Below the pieces are notes generated by a model. That model was not told the DNA's origin and did not search any database. It saw nothing but the letters and a program-made list of their open reading frames with translations. Below are positions 46,656 through 57,718 of a stretch of DNA of 64,000 bases, piece after piece. Origin of the DNA: Przewalskia tangutica (lineage: Eukaryota > Streptophyta > Magnoliopsida > Solanales > Solanaceae); assembly GCA_029844215.1 (NCBI GenBank), contig CM056726.1, positions 36,821,001-36,885,000 of the forward strand, read 5' to 3'. Numbering within the stretch: position 1 is the first letter of the stretch; each line of letters opens with the position of its first letter. Both the position numbers and the translations under genes were made by a program.

Positions 46656-49600
46656 TGTTGACACCCAATTTTGACCCTCTCGTCCAATCATTAATCATAA
46701 AATTGCCCTAATTTTTAGAATAATTTTAACAATAATAATACATGCATAAACACATAAATACATAAATAAATAATTCAATAATGACATCGCAAACATTAAA
46801 CACTCCATAAATATTATGTCCGCATCTAGCATTTTAATAAATACATAATCTAATAATGGCGTCACATCAAGCATTTCTTAAAATCACATCCACATTTATT
46901 AATATCCAAAGAAATTTCAAAATTATTATTTGTAATTTAAACCCCCATTGAATCAATGTTAATTTAACATCGCAAAACATGCACAATAAATAAGATTTTA
47001 ATAACAGTGTCGCATTCACAAAGCATTAAGCACTAATTAATAGCACGCCCACATTTATTACTTTAAAACGATTCTTTATAATTTAAACCCAAGCTAAAAC
47101 TAACAAAGCACCTAAAGTCATATTAATACAATTTTATAAATAGCTTAAACCCCATTACTTCCCATTAATTAAAACTATTAACCCATATTTTCCCCAAGCC
47201 CAAATCAGGAAATCTACCCAGCCTAGGGAAAAACAAGACCCGCGGCCCACACCCTTTTAAGCCCATCTTTTTCCCCCCTTTACCTAAAGAGACCTAATTC
47301 CTAAAGAAACAAGAACCCTAGTCGTTTCTCTCCCAAACACCATCCAAATCACTCCCTAAATCAACTAAATCTTATCCAATAATAACACCCAAATCGCAAT
47401 CATCCAAAATTGCAACTTGCCATAACCAATTCATACCATAATACCGAATTCACATCAAATCAGTACTAAAATATTCCTTTATCATACTAAATCACACCAC
47501 AAATGGCAATAAATTAGTCCAAAATTGTCTCAAAGCTTACAAAATATTTACCAAAATCACAACGAAAATCACCATAACAAATTGCCTCAAATCTTAGTAA
47601 AATTAAAAGCCAAACCGAGGCTATATAAACCAACAATCTACATATGCAAAGACATCAGTTTTTCGCACAAAAGAACCCCATTAAAATATCAAGGGAGAAA
47701 TTAAAAGCAAAGGAGAAGCAACTGGGAAAAGACTCGAGAATTAATCTTCAAGCAGCCATAACTACAGGTTAAACCCCTTTTCATTCAATTCACACATCAA
47801 TATAACCCCGAGTGAATCGACGACTTGATACGCTGTCTCGGTTCGCTGCACGAAGAAGGTAAACTCAAATTCCCCTCAGTTCCATTTTCACATTTTTGTG
47901 TGTTTGATGTTAAACGTGTGTCGGCTTGGTTCATTCAGGTTGATGTGTTCATTAATGCATAAATCTAATGTCGAATGAATTGCTATAATGAATCTAGGTG
48001 TATTCTTGCTTTGCGTTGTTAATTATATTTATATTTAGTGCAATGTGCTGAAGATGATAATTAGTGGATTAAGCAAAACCGTTAAAATCATTTTGCCTAG
48101 CGGAATGTTGGAAAAAGTTTCATTTGAACTAAGAAAACGCCACTACCTGCAATCAATTAGCCGTGAGTTGAATAAATGTCGTGAGCATTCTACTCCTTGT
48201 ATTTTGCTTGATTAATTGGTTCATTATGCTCCTGACTGCTTCCAGCTAATATCATGAGTGTTAGAAGTCATTGTGGTGCATCTCCAATTGTTGTCTATCA
48301 CTTGAAGTTACGAACTCGACACTGATGCAGGGTTAGGAAAATATAAAGGAAATTCAACGTTCTGTGTTACATTAATAAAAAAAAGTCATTTCCAATAGGC
48401 TGGGAACTATTGTATGTTTACATATTGATAAAAATTACTTGCCTTTAAAATATGTACTCCTAGTTATTGTCTATTTGTTAAATACATTGCGGAGGGTTGT
48501 CTCCAGTCCCTCCCTTAAAATTTATATTCTCGTTATCCCTGACTTACATACAGGTTGGACACGACCCATTTGGTTTATCTCTTGGTTAACCTGCTGATCA
48601 TACATTATAACCACGACATATATGCTTAAGTTTAAATTATATGTGATGTTAAATGCTTACCCATTATTTCAATAAATTTAGATATGTACTAATCCTTATC
48701 TTCTCTTATTTTTACATGAAATGCATCAGAGCCAAACGAAGAGTTTCAATACGAGACTCATCATGAGCTGCCTCAAATGAAGACCTGCATCTATGTTCAT
48801 CACCGCATCTCGCATAGGAAATTCCAAAATCACAGACGGAATTACACTGTCATTCCTTCGAGTCATTATTATTGATTCTCTGGCCCCCATTTATTTGTTG
48901 CAAATTACTTGTCTAACATTACATTAGTAGGACACCTAAGCTTTAAGTCGCTATTAGAAAGTGATTTGATACTAGAAATTTGCTTCTCATTAAGTTAATT
49001 ATCCTAGGCTTATCATGCACACCTAAACTTCTGCCTAACAATTTAATTTGCATATCTACTCAGGAAATTTAGGCATAGATCCTTCTCTATTGCAAAATTA
49101 AGTATTTTTATGCATCATGCCATACTTGTGTTAATCAAGATTAAGTTAGCAAGTAAATACATGCATTTAGTCAATAAACCAACTTTGCATCATTTTCTCA
49201 TAAATAATATAAATGCATACATTTAAACTTTATATGTACTTTTATAGCATTGGTCTTATAAATCCTTTATAAAAAATGCAATGCATCCTTTTATAAAATA
49301 CTTGTAAACATGCATTGCACTCTTAGCATAATAATAACCTAGGTTTGAACGGACAACCGCAAGTTAGCGGATCTTAGAGGATGTCTAACTCATTCCCTCT
49401 AGATTAATAAAGAACCTTTGCCCAGAATCTCACACGGTTTAGCAGACCATTAAATGGAGTTAGTGTTTACTTTACCTAGTTGACATTTAGTTGTCCTAAT
49501 TCACTCAAACTAATTAGGTGTCGACTCCGCGAACCCTTTAGCATAATTTCTAGCCTTTTGCTCCCTTTTTAGCATTTTTAGCACTCTTTTAGCATATTGT

Positions 49601-49815
49601 TTGCATTTTATTTCTAACCTTTTAAAGCAGGAGTGAGTGTGTCGCGGTCGATAAGGGCGTGACAAAAATGACGACTCCGCGAACCCTTTAGCATTATTTC
49701 TAGCCTTTTGCACACTTTTTAGCATTTTTAGCACCCTTTTAGCATATTTTTTGCATTTTATTTCTAACATTTTAAAGCAGGAGTGAGTGTGTTGCGGTCG
49801 AAAAAGGGCGTGACA
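46656..49815 (+). repeat. Element H 5' LTR, about 3.16 kb
   Basis: Matches 53179-54211 at both ends. Its last 300 bp are two tandem ~150-bp units (from 49522 and 49672), each ending gggcgtgacaNaaatgacga, so the LTR end with adjoining primer-site region appears duplicated. About 47900-49500 holds no gene. Confidence 0.8.
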
Positions 49816-51100
49816 GAAATGACGAATCCGCTAGGGATTTGAGGTTCTTGACCACAACAGGCGTAGGGTTATTTTTGGCATTATTTTTGCATTTAATATT
49901 TTGTGTGCTGTATTTTGTTTTATTTGTAATTGTTGTAATTGCTATTTTTTACCGCTTTCCTTAAACTGACATTCTGCTCATACTTCCTCCACTCTGGAAA
50001 ATTCACAAAATCACACACTAGACGTGCTGGTGTGCTTCGCGCAGCCGCAAATTTCTTTCAAATACCCAAATTTTAGGAGAGATGGCGCATGTGCGGAGTT
50101 AGATCAGTTCGTCTGGTCAGCCGCATTGCCTTTTCACTCGAGTTGTCCGCTCGGGAACCTTGCGTCTAGTAAAGCCAAATCTTAGAAACTTAAGATAGAG
50201 CTATACCACCCTTTATCTTAAGGCATGCATGTATTTACCTTAGGTGGGTCGATCCTTGGTATTGACACCACAATTAGAAAAATACCAAAACTTGTTGACG
50301 GGTTTCTCAACCCAACGACCAATTAGCATTCTATGTGGCGTGACAATGATAGACGAATTCAAGCCTAAACACGATATGCCGAAATTGGAAAATGCACGTC
50401 CATTTCATCGTCGATTCCAACAAAAGCATTACGGTTTAACGGCTTGAACAAACCTATCATAACTTTGCATATCTGGCGTTTAGGCTCACCTCTGGCATAA
50501 AAGAGGCCTTATGCATATTAAGAGCCACTTTGATGTTTTGTGTGCAACATATCTGCTATATATTACCTGCAAATTATATGTTCTATACTAACTTGGTTTG
50601 TTGTATCTTAAAGGATTTATCATCTTTCCCAAAGGTCGATTCGTATTTGACTAAGCAATGACAGAAGATCAATACTTCACCAGATCAAAGGCACGATCTA
50701 ATGTCTGATTTAGGGACATTTGAGCAGAATGATTCGGAACCCGTTTTAGTTCCTATAGGCGAAGCAGAGGCCTCAGAAAAGGAAAATACTACAGAGCACC
50801 GAGTCATTCAGCTAAAGGAGGCCTCCCCCAATGTGCACAATGATCCCCAAAGGAAGAGAGATGTTCCCTTGCCAAACCCTACTTCGTCCGATCAGTCATG
50901 CACCACGCAATGGTCAAAAGAAGGCGATACTGACAGCAAAGCATAATCCCGCGAAGAGCAGCCAGCCGTGATGCAGAGCAAGGAGGCAGCTTGGAAGATC
51001 GGACCTGCTGCCCTGTTTTGGTCCACCTAGAATCTAGATGAGAAGAGCATATTAGTAGCAGAATAATTTAAGTCCAGACTTATATTTAAGTTTTAATAAT
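49816..51100 (+). other. Element H interior, first part
   Basis: Leader 'gaaatgacgaatccgctagg' may include the primer site, but I cannot name the tRNA. ORFs 50244-50447 and 50701-50946 (Glu/Ser/Pro-rich, SDLGTFEQNDSEPVLVPIGE) have no family I recognise; a decayed gag is possible. Confidence 0.4.
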
Positions 51101-51112
51101 GTTTCGTTTATG

Positions 51113-51410
51113 TTTACTTGTAATTTGAACTACGTTTGACTTGATTTTCTTGGAGGGATACGTAGGTGGCCATATTGGCTTCGGTCTCATCTTTAGAAAA
51201 TCTCAATTCCTTTTTTCCTGTAATTTGAACTACGTTTGACCTGATTCTCTTGGCAGGATACGTAGGCGGCCATATAGGCTCCGTTCCACCTTTAGAAACT
51301 TTAATTTTACCCAGTCTTTGCTTGTAATGAACTATGTCATGACCTGATTTCCTCATGGGGATACCTAGGCGGCCTAAATCGGCTTCGGTCACACCATTAG
51401 GAAACTCTCC
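51113..51410 (+). repeat. Three imperfect ~100-bp tandem units in element H
   Basis: Each holds 'gaactacgt..gac.tgatt' followed by 'ggatac.taggcggcc'. Copies start near 51127, 51228 and 51329. Confidence 0.7.
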
Positions 51411-51739
51411 CTTTGTTTTGGAAATGACAAAAAAAATACATATTTTCGGCATGATAGACAAGCAATCCCATTGAGACCCACTTTAGACCAAACGCCTTTG
51501 CATATACAAAACTAGGACCATTAGCAGCTAACTAAGACAGAAAACTAGACAGGGGTTACAGTTCCAAACAAATCAGGCACACGGGCAGAAAGGATCAAGG
51601 TCGCAAAGTCAATACGAACCGACCTCCCCCCCAAACTCACAAGTTTTCTTTGAGCGTGGTTCTTCATATAGCAGAAGCAGAGAAGACAACATTCGCAACA
51701 TTCAACAAAGTCCATGCAAGGACAACATCTCAGCATTTA

Positions 51740-52260
51740 CAGCATCCAGTAAGTCCGTGCAGAGACGACATCGGCATTCGCAGCATCCAGCAAGTCTGTG
51801 CACAGACGACCTAAGCATCCGCAGCATTCAGCAAGTCCGTGCAGAGACGACATCAACATTCGGAGCATCTAGCGAGTCCGTGTAGAGATGACCTCAGCAT
51901 TCGCAGCATTCAGTATGTCCGTGCAGAGACGACATTCAGCATTCGCAGCATCCAGAAAATAACTGCAGAGATGATATCAGCATTTGCAGCATCCAGCATT
52001 CACAACATCCAACATTCGCAACATCCAGCAAGTCCGTGCAGATGCGACATCAGCATTCTCAGCACTCAACATTCGCAACATCCAGCAAGTCCGTGCAGAG
52101 GCGACATCAGCATTTTCAGCACTCAGCATTCGCAGCATCCAGCAAGTCCGTGTAGAGGCGACATCAGCATTTGTAATATTCAGCATTCGCAGCATCCAAC
52201 AAGTCCGTGCGGAGACGACCTCAGTATTCACAACATTCAGCATTCGCAGCATCCAACAAC
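51740..52260 (+). repeat. Minisatellite in element H (~41-bp, then ~58-60-bp units)
   Basis: Units contain gtccgtgcagagacgacat and gcattcgcagcatccag. Copies of gtccgtg fall near 51753, 51794, 51836, 51876 and 51917, then near 52029, 52089, 52146 and 52204 with a longer period. The 145-codon ORF at 51839-52276 and its partners in other frames exist because the repeat lacks stops. Confidence 0.85.
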
Positions 52261-52470
52261 ATCGTCAACACCATGACGCCATCAACAATACTTCAATACC
52301 ATGACGCCATCAGCATCGTCAAAACCATGACGCCATCAACATCGTTAACACCATGACGCCATTAACAGCATATCAATACTATGACGTCATCAACATCGTC
52401 AACACCATGACGCCATCAGCATCGTCAACACCATGACACCATCAGCTTCAACATAATGATGCCACATCAA
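52260..52470 (+). repeat. Minisatellite built on ccatgacgccatca, ~27-30 bp
   Basis: About seven units of the form catcgtcaacaccatgacgc, immediately following the previous array, with decaying units to about 52560. Confidence 0.85.
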
Positions 52471-52812
52471 CTTCAACACAATGAAGCCGCATCAACATCA
52501 ATACAATGATATTTAGCAACATCACATCAACACAAAGACATCATCAACAACATCGCCAACACGCTACCCAGAATAACATCTTTATTCTTAGAACTACATT
52601 GCTTATAAATTTATGTTTTATCATTTTTGCCTTAACAATTATGCACTATCTGTTTGCTTAAGCATGCAGGAGCAGGAGCAGAAGCACAACTTGAATTTTT
52701 CTCTTACAGCGAACCGGAGCAATTTGTTGGGGAGGGGGGGAAGCCTTCCCAACAAATGGCAGAAACGACCTCAAGCGTCGGTTCACTCTCCTCATATCCC
52801 CATATCACCAAT

Positions 52813-53044
52813 AACCCAGTGTCATCATAACTCGACACGTGACAAATTTTAATGTTTGTGTCAGCCCATTTGTCAGCCGTTTCTTAATTTTCCGACACCC
52901 ATAATCCAGTATCATCACAGTAGCCAGTGTCATCATAATCCGACACTGGGACGGTTTTTTTAGCGTCAACCTTGTTTTTAGAGTGTCACCATAACAACTC
53001 AGCGTCACCACGGTAGCCCAGTGTCATCATAATGCGACACTGGG
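52813..53044 (+). repeat. Dispersed hairpin repeat in element H
   Basis: Three units of 'cccagtgtcatcataat' then 'cgacactggg'. The arms form 8- and 9-bp stems at 52924-52949 and 53017-53044. The first unit (52815-52838) is imperfect. Confidence 0.75.
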
Positions 53045-53178
53045 ATAATTTTTGAGTCGGCATTTATCCTTATTTTTCTTAATCTTTGCTTTATTTCGAG
53101 GATAGAGACGAAATTGGCTATAAGTCAACGTCCTTGTCTAAAGACTCTTTCATCATCTCCATACAAAGAGGGACAAGT

Positions 53179-54211
53179 TGTTGATACCCAATTTTGACCC
53201 TCTCGTCCAATCATTAATCATAAAATTACACTAATTTTTAGAATAATCTTAATAATTTTAACAATAATAATACATGCATAAACACAAAAATACATAAATA
53301 AGTAATTCAATAATGACATCGCAAGAATTAAGCACTCCATAAATATTATGTCAGCATCTAGCATTTTAATAAATACATAATCTAATAATAGCGTCATATC
53401 AAACATTCCATAAAATCACATCCACATTTATTAATACGCAAAACAATTTCAAAATTATTATTTGTAATTTTTAAACCCCCATTGAATCAATGTTAATTTA
53501 ACATCGCAAAGAATGCACAATAAATAAGATTTTAATAACAGTGTCGCATTCATAAAGCATTAAGCACTAATTAATAGCACGCCCACATTTATTACTTTAA
53601 AACGATTCTTTATAATTTAAACCCAAGCTAAAACTAACAAAGCACCTAAAGTCATATTAATACAATTTTATAAATAGCTTAAACCCCATTACTTCCCATT
53701 AATTAAAACTATTAACCCATATTTTCCCCAAGCCCAAATCAGGAAATCTACCCAGCCTAGGGAAAAACAAGACCCGCGGCCCACACCCTTTTAAGCCCAT
53801 CTTTTCCGCCCTTTACCTAAAGAGACCTAATTCCTAAAGAAACAAGAACCCTAGTCGTTTCTCTCCCAAACACTATCCAAATCACTCCCTAAATCAACCA
53901 AATCTTATCAAATAATAACACCCAAATCGCAATCATCCAAAATTGCAACTTGCCATAACCAATTCATACCATAATACCGAATTCACATCAAATTAGTACT
54001 AAAATATTCCTTTATCATACTAAATCACACCACAAATGGCAATAAATCAGTCCAAAATCGTCTCAAAGCTTACAAAATATTTACCAAAATCACAACGAAA
54101 ATCACCATAACAATTTGCCTCAAATCTTACCCTTTTAGCATATTTTTTGCATTTTATTTCTAACCTTTTAAAGAAGGAGTGAGTGTGTCGCGGTCGAAAA
54201 AGGGCGTGAGA
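53179..54211 (+). repeat. Element H 3' LTR with internal deletion
   Basis: Follows the 5' LTR up to 'caaatctta' (54129), then jumps to its last ~80 bp, omitting the equivalent of about 47597-49733 (2.1 kb). Confidence 0.85.
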
Positions 54212-54216
54212 CCGGC

Positions 54217-54938
54217 AGTTTCTTCTTCTTCTTCTTCGCCCCTCCTTTGGGCTTCATGGTTGCGGGCGCAGCGACAGCTTTGCCCTTCATCTTCTGAGGC
54301 CTCTTACATTTTGGTTTGGGATGACTAGAGGAGCCAACCATGAGCAATGATTTTCTCTTGGAGATCGAAGACTCGAAGGTTTTCAACATATTGTGCAACT
54401 CCGAAAACTTCGCTTTAATTCCATTCATATTATAGTTTATGATGAAACTCTCAAACGAACGTGGACGTGAATGCATGATAAGGGTTGAAGCAACTCTGTC
54501 GTGAAATTTAATGTCAATGGAGGCCAACCTTTCGATCAACCCAATCATCTTCAGCATATATGGAGACACCTGGCCCCCTTCATTGAGTCTACATTTAAAA
54601 AGCTCTATAAGCAGCTCATACTCCATGGTTTGAGACTAAGAGTCATAGAGACTCTTTAAATGTTCTAACATTTCATTGGGACTCATGTGCTCATACTGTC
54701 TCTGTAATTTCGGTGACATGGAAGATAACATCAAACATTGTGCCGAAGTGGCGTCATCATAGTTCTTCTCATAAGCAACTTTATCAAAGGTGGCATACTC
54801 GACAGAGTTTTCGACAAACACTGTAGGAAATACTCTATTCAATACATACTCAATTTTCTCTTGTCACAAAACGATCCTAACATTCCTGAGCCAATCGATA
54901 TAATTGGGTCCAGTCAATCTGTTTGTTTCCATCGGCAT
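54217..54938 (-). pseudogene. Element F gag
   Basis: Starts MPMETNRLTGPNYIDW at 54938, a typical copia gag opening. It continues NRVFPTVFVENSVEYATFDK and MSPNEMLEHLKSLYDS, then 54168-54626 (MEYELLIELFKCRLNEGGQV, IDIKFHDRVASTLIMHSRP) and ends in the basic stretch before the zinc knuckle, where H is inserted. Stops at about 54860 and 54636 break it. The Lys run near 54222-54240 comes from a TTC repeat. Confidence 0.88.
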
Positions 54939-56834
54939 TTTCAATGAGAAATTCGACTTTCTGAAGACCTGAAGATATAGATAGACAGGAAAATGCAATC
55001 AAAATTTATTCTCCTTATTATACACATTCATTTTAGGCTAATTTAACATAGCCATTTGTTTTAATTAGCTCCCACTATTTTAACATACTTCTACGACCCC
55101 AAGGTAGAATACGGACTTAAAATCATTATAAGGTCATAATGGGCCAAGATCCAAAACATATACTATATCCACGTTTGCTTTGGCTGATAAATTCAATAGC
55201 ACGCTTTGGTAGGTCCTCAACCAATTGCAAAACTTATTTGCAACTCTTAATTTGATTAAATATCTTTCATTTTAATCTTACGTCCTTAGATTAGTCCGAC
55301 ACTTTGGCGCCAAGATTCATCTAAACAAGCCAACCCCATTACGCGACTGCGTTTAAGTACCTAAGTAAATTTGGCCTTTGCGAGCAAACACTTTGGTGTA
55401 AATACCCACAAAAATTTATCATCTACTTTTACTATAACACATCTATGAAAGGGTCTGAGTCCTCGTAGACTTAGAGCAAATGCTTTGGCATAAATACTCA
55501 TATCGCCGAAAAGAATTTGGCACCCTAACAATTATAATGGACAACGCGTTTTAAAATTAGACTTGTATTTAATGTTTGGGGAACATTTTCAGTTTTCGGG
55601 AATTTCAACTAAGATCAACAAATATGACATACATCATATGACATCCTATCATGCAATTTCTAAACACATTTAGATGGGAAACCCATCAACCCATTAGGCA
55701 TGATATAAGATGGTTTTGATCAAATATTGAACGTCGCCTATCCAGACAGTTATTGCGGCCATTTAAAGTAAACAATTACTGGGCGCTATGCTAATAATTT
55801 AAATGCTTCACATTCAAAACACTTAGCATATTTGTATATTATACAATAATATACCATTAATGATAATCATGAGTTTATTTGTCTAAACTCTAAAATCTAT
55901 GAATTTGCACAATTTTTTTCATTTCAATTTTTTTTATAAGCCCATAATGTCCCTATTTGACTGAAGAGGGTAGGGTTCACTCCTATGACAAGTGCATCTT
56001 GTTGACTGCCACAGACCGACTTTCCTCAGTCATTGACTGTGGCGCGACATCTGAGATAGCTCCGTAAACTAATAACTTATAATAGACGGGCCCATTATGT
56101 GGCCGTTCTGAACGTTGCTGCGAATGGGCCTTTCCACGAGAGATTCCCTAAACATTTTCTGATTTTAAAATTCGGATTTTCAAAAATTCTGCAAACTTTT
56201 AAAATTTACAGTTTAGTCCCTCAAGAATTTAAAAGTTCAATAGGAACCCCATTAAATTCAGAAAATACAATTTTAATTCTCAGAAAATATTTTCGTCAGC
56301 GTCGTGGCCCTAACAGGTGGTGCCGCGACGCCTAAGATGTCGTAAGTTCGAAAAATAATTTTAAGCTTTCTAGATGAACAGCGTCGCGGCGCTCTAGAAC
56401 AGAGTCGCGACGCCTCTAGCTTCTTCAGGGCAGCGTCACAGCGCTCCATCGTGGAACGCGATAATTTACCTCCAGAAACACAAATACCAAAAATCCGAAG
56501 CCCCAAAACTGGTTTAGGGTCAGATTTTCAGATCTATCCTCGTATCTCCTTCACCATCAAACAACACGTTCATCGACCATCATCCAATCTCTACCCGTTC
56601 TTTGTTTCAATGGACCATGCTCTAAACGAACCGGGTAACACATATCAACTTAGAAGAGCAAGATCGAAATGACTTCCTCGATTACATCATTGTTTTAACA
56701 AATCCGGTTACAAGGACTATGCGTTCTAAAGATTTAGGATTTTAAAACTTCTTAACAACATCAAATTATATCTAAACAAATCCTAACCCATATTATCATT
56801 AATATTCATCATATAATCACACAATACAGCCCAG
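54939..56834 (-). other. Element F leader between primer site and gag, 1.9 kb
   Basis: Long untranslated leader without recognisable protein. It holds a cluster of five GC-rich motif copies at 56298-56447. Nothing else stands out. Confidence 0.6.
56298..56447. promoter_or_regulatory. GC-rich motif cluster, leader of F
   Basis: Copies at 56298, 56319, 56380, 56401 and 56432 (agcgtcgcggcgctc type): spacings 21, 61, 21 and 31. Confidence 0.6.
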
Positions 56835-56846
56835 GCTTTGATACCA
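56835..56846 (-). other. Primer binding site of element F (initiator tRNA-Met)
   Basis: gctttgatacca, one mismatch to the tRNA 3' end, one base from the LTR. Confidence 0.8.
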
Positions 56847-57148
56847 CTGTAGACATTTTGTCGGGTTCGTACACGCAACGAAATTTGAAAATTTATATTT
56901 TAAACTCGACATGACGGTCAAACTGTAGTATGATTATATAATGTAAAGCACATAATAAAATGTAATACATCGAAATATTACTTACATTTTACTAAATATG
57001 GACTCTTTATGCTTTTGTGTACACCGAAGGTATGCACGCAAATATTCTTCGATTTGCAAGTCAAGAACTCCGATGTAATTTTCTAACTCTTGGAATGCTA
57101 GGAATTTTAGCAAAGTTTTAGAAGAGAATACTCTCAGTCAATTTTGGG

Positions 57149-57256
57149 TACCGCTCTCGCGGCCCGCACCGAAACAGTGCTTTACCCCTAGATGTCCAGT
57201 CAACTGCTGCGCCTCAACGCATTTCGGGGAGAACCAACTAGCTCTGGGTTCGAGTG
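57149..57256 (-). pseudogene. Plastid 23S rRNA fragment (~108 bp, antisense)
   Basis: The reverse strand reads ggttctccccgaaatgcgtt, gaggcgcagcagttgactgg, acatctaggggtaaagcac and tgtttcggtgcgggccgcga, the plastid 23S rRNA core. One visible difference from the usual text is ctagttgg for ctagctgg. Too short to be functional. Confidence 0.88.
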
Positions 57257-57504
57257 GATATTATATACGAGGAACTCACGAAAATATCTGAGTGCTCAAG
57301 CATCCAATCAATTGAAATAAGGGTCAACAAAAAATGAATAGGACCCATTATTCCTACATGTTCCATTAGTAACATTCCCTTGAGATGTTACTGCGGATTT
57401 TGCTTGTGTTTAATCTTTCCCGATTAGAAATAAAATACGAATTTCTTCTAAAATGAGCTAATTTATTGGATGTTTTTCAAAAAATTCATCTTGGAGATTG
57501 TGTA

Positions 57505-57561
57505 ATGCTTACTCTCAAACTCTTCGTTTACACAGTAGTGATAATTTTTGTTTCTCTCTTC
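57505..57561 (+). pseudogene. psbI: psbI 5' fragment (photosystem II reaction-centre protein I)
   Basis: Encodes MLTLKLFVYTVVI then IFVSLF, the N-terminal 19 of about 36 residues, then departs into unrelated sequence. The upstream ~40 bp also look like the psbI leader. In plastids this small membrane protein stabilises photosystem II; here it cannot function. Confidence 0.85.
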
Positions 57562-57676
57562 CAGGTAAGATCGGTTCAGGATCATGGGATCCTTTTCTAT
57601 CAGGGCTGTAGCACAAAATGTACTTATAAGAATAATGAATTACTATTTTCATTAACAACATTTAACCAACCCGACA

Positions 57677-57718
57677 ACCAGAAAGACTAATCCAATCCAT
57701 AAGGATGTACCAGAAAAT
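57677..57718 (-). pseudogene. psbZ: psbZ fragment (~42 bp, antisense)
   Basis: The reverse strand encodes FSGTSLWIGLVFLV, the near-C-terminal part of PsbZ, then diverges. Short, but the text is distinctive. Confidence 0.7.

Larger units (their letters stand above)
46656..54211 (+). mobile_element. Element H: non-autonomous Ty3/gypsy-like LTR element
   Basis: LTRs start tgttgacaccc/tgttgataccc (46656 and 53179) and end gggcgtgaca/gggcgtgaga. The target duplication CCGGC is perfect at 46651-46655 and 54212-54216. The right LTR is preceded by a polypurine tract (caaagagggacaagt), giving plus orientation. The 3.36 kb interior has no retroelement protein, but several tandem-repeat arrays. LTR style suggests a Tat/Ogre-like relation; this is a weak inference. 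Confidence 0.85.

Noticed and set aside
51839..52304. Overlapping ORFs of 145, 106 and 91 codons rich in Gln/His/Ile/Ser
   Set aside because: Produced by a stop-free minisatellite in three frames; no conserved domain.
57149..57256. rRNA gene
   Set aside because: Only ~108 bp of plastid 23S rRNA, antisense and inside an LTR; a transferred fragment, not a gene.
57466..57690. ORF of 74 codons containing psbI text
   Set aside because: A fusion of a psbI start to unrelated plastid pieces; no sign of a real protein.
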